This document shows, piece by piece, positions 6,270 through 6,646 of a stretch of 6,646 nt of DNA (positions are counted from its first letter, which is position 1; each line of letters starts with the position of its first letter). The notes beneath the pieces were generated by a model. The model was not told the origin of the DNA, ran no database searches, and saw only the letters and a list, made by a program, of their open reading frames with translations. The stretch comes from Actinomycetota bacterium. Its GTDB lineage: Bacteria; Actinomycetota; Actinomycetes; Nanopelagicales; Nanopelagicaceae. The position numbers and the translations under genes are program-made. The DNA is taken from contig WLCU01000053.1 in NCBI GenBank assembly GCA_009705165.1, positions 1 to 6,646 on the forward strand, read 5' to 3'.

Positions 6270-6646
6270 AAACTAAGCGCTGGCATAATCCGTAACGACC
6301 GCCTTATGGCCGATGGACGCACAATCCGCTACTACGACTCTGCCGGACAAAATCGAAGCGCAAAAGATCTACGCCCCGCCGAAGATCAGCCTTCAATTGG
6401 AGAGTTACGGCTTGATCCATTAGTCAACGAGTGGGTTGCTATGGCCGCACATCGACAGGGACGAATTTTCTTGCCGCCTAAAGAGCTCTGCCCACTGTGT
6501 CCCACAACTGGTGAACTCTTAACAGAAATACCTGAATCAGATTTTGAAGTCGTTGTCTTTGACAATCGATCGCCTTCGCTACGCCCACCAGTTGGCGATT
6601 GGGCATTACCTGATCAAGTTGGTCCCGATACTGATTTGGGCACTTC
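6255..6646 (+). CDS. galT: Galactose-1-phosphate uridylyltransferase, N-terminal part; 3' end outside the window
   Basis: Second step of the Leloir pathway: exchanges UMP between UDP-glucose and galactose-1-phosphate to give UDP-galactose and glucose-1-phosphate, in the cytoplasm. 130 codons are visible, about a third of the gene. They show ADGRTIRYYDS (19-29), a leader typical of actinobacterial GalT, then LRLDPLVNEWVAMAAHRQGR (51-70), a zinc-type pair in LCPLCP (C79 and C82), and VVVFDNRSPSL (99-109). The catalytic HPH motif would be downstream. ATG 6255 is the first start codon after an in-frame stop at 6240-6242. The only purine-rich element, AAAGG (6235-6239), is 15 bases away, too far for normal use, so initiation is probably leaderless or nearly so. 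The visible part has about 50% GC by hand count, higher than the roughly 40% of the other genes. galK may follow downstream but cannot be seen. Confidence 0.92.
   Translation, partial: MEQSKKLSAGIIRNDRLMADGRTIRYYDSAGQNRSAKDLRPAEDQPSIGELRLDPLVNEWVAMAAHRQGRIFLPPKELCPLCPTTGELLTEIPESDFEVVVFDNRSPSLRPPVGDWALPDQVGPDTDLGT

Noticed and set aside
1..6646. Mobile element, CRISPR array, defence system, riboswitch or RNA gene
   Set aside because: No transposase or integrase motifs, no spaced repeats, no tRNA or rRNA pattern, and the intergenic gaps (66 and 20 bases) are too short for a riboswitch.

Overview
The window looks like a piece of a chromosome from a low-to-moderate GC actinobacterium. GC is about 40% in most hand-counted stretches and about 50% in the last gene. 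GlpD and GalT are of actinobacterial type, and the genes are packed with overlapping ends. A streamlined freshwater lineage of the acI/Nanopelagicales kind would fit, but that placement is an inference. There is no sign of phage, insertion sequence, CRISPR array, tRNA or rRNA. No gene-free stretch exceeds 66 bases.

Layout: (1) 1-912, plus strand, the 3' part of a secreted GH25 muramidase with an Ig-like domain and a Pro/Thr tail. (2) 902-2581, minus strand, glpD, an FAD-dependent glycerol-3-phosphate dehydrogenase. (3) 2648-4135, plus strand, glpK, glycerol kinase, divergent from glpD across 66 bases. (4) 4132-6234, minus strand, a GH36 alpha-galactosidase. (5) 6255-6646, plus strand, the 5' part of galT, divergent from the alpha-galactosidase across only 20 bases. 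Both convergent junctions overlap, by 11 and 4 bases, with no visible terminator.

Function: GlpK phosphorylates glycerol and GlpD oxidises glycerol-3-phosphate to dihydroxyacetone phosphate. The alpha-galactosidase frees galactose from alpha-galactosides, and GalT carries galactose-1-phosphate into the Leloir pathway. Together these four enzymes cover most of the catabolism of an alpha-galactosyl-glycerol such as the algal osmolytes floridoside and isofloridoside. The simpler reading is two independent sugar modules side by side.

Regulation: both divergent gaps contain the same 10-mer, GGTAGAGTAA. Its core TAGAGTA reads as a -10 element (TANNNT) on both strands, so each gap may hold one symmetric bidirectional promoter. 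In the galactose gap this would make the alpha-galactosidase mRNA leaderless and galT nearly so. In the glycerol gap the element is overlapped by a sequence matching 14 of 19 positions of the DtxR/IdeR iron box. It is followed by a perfect 6+6 inverted repeat around the glpK ribosome binding site.
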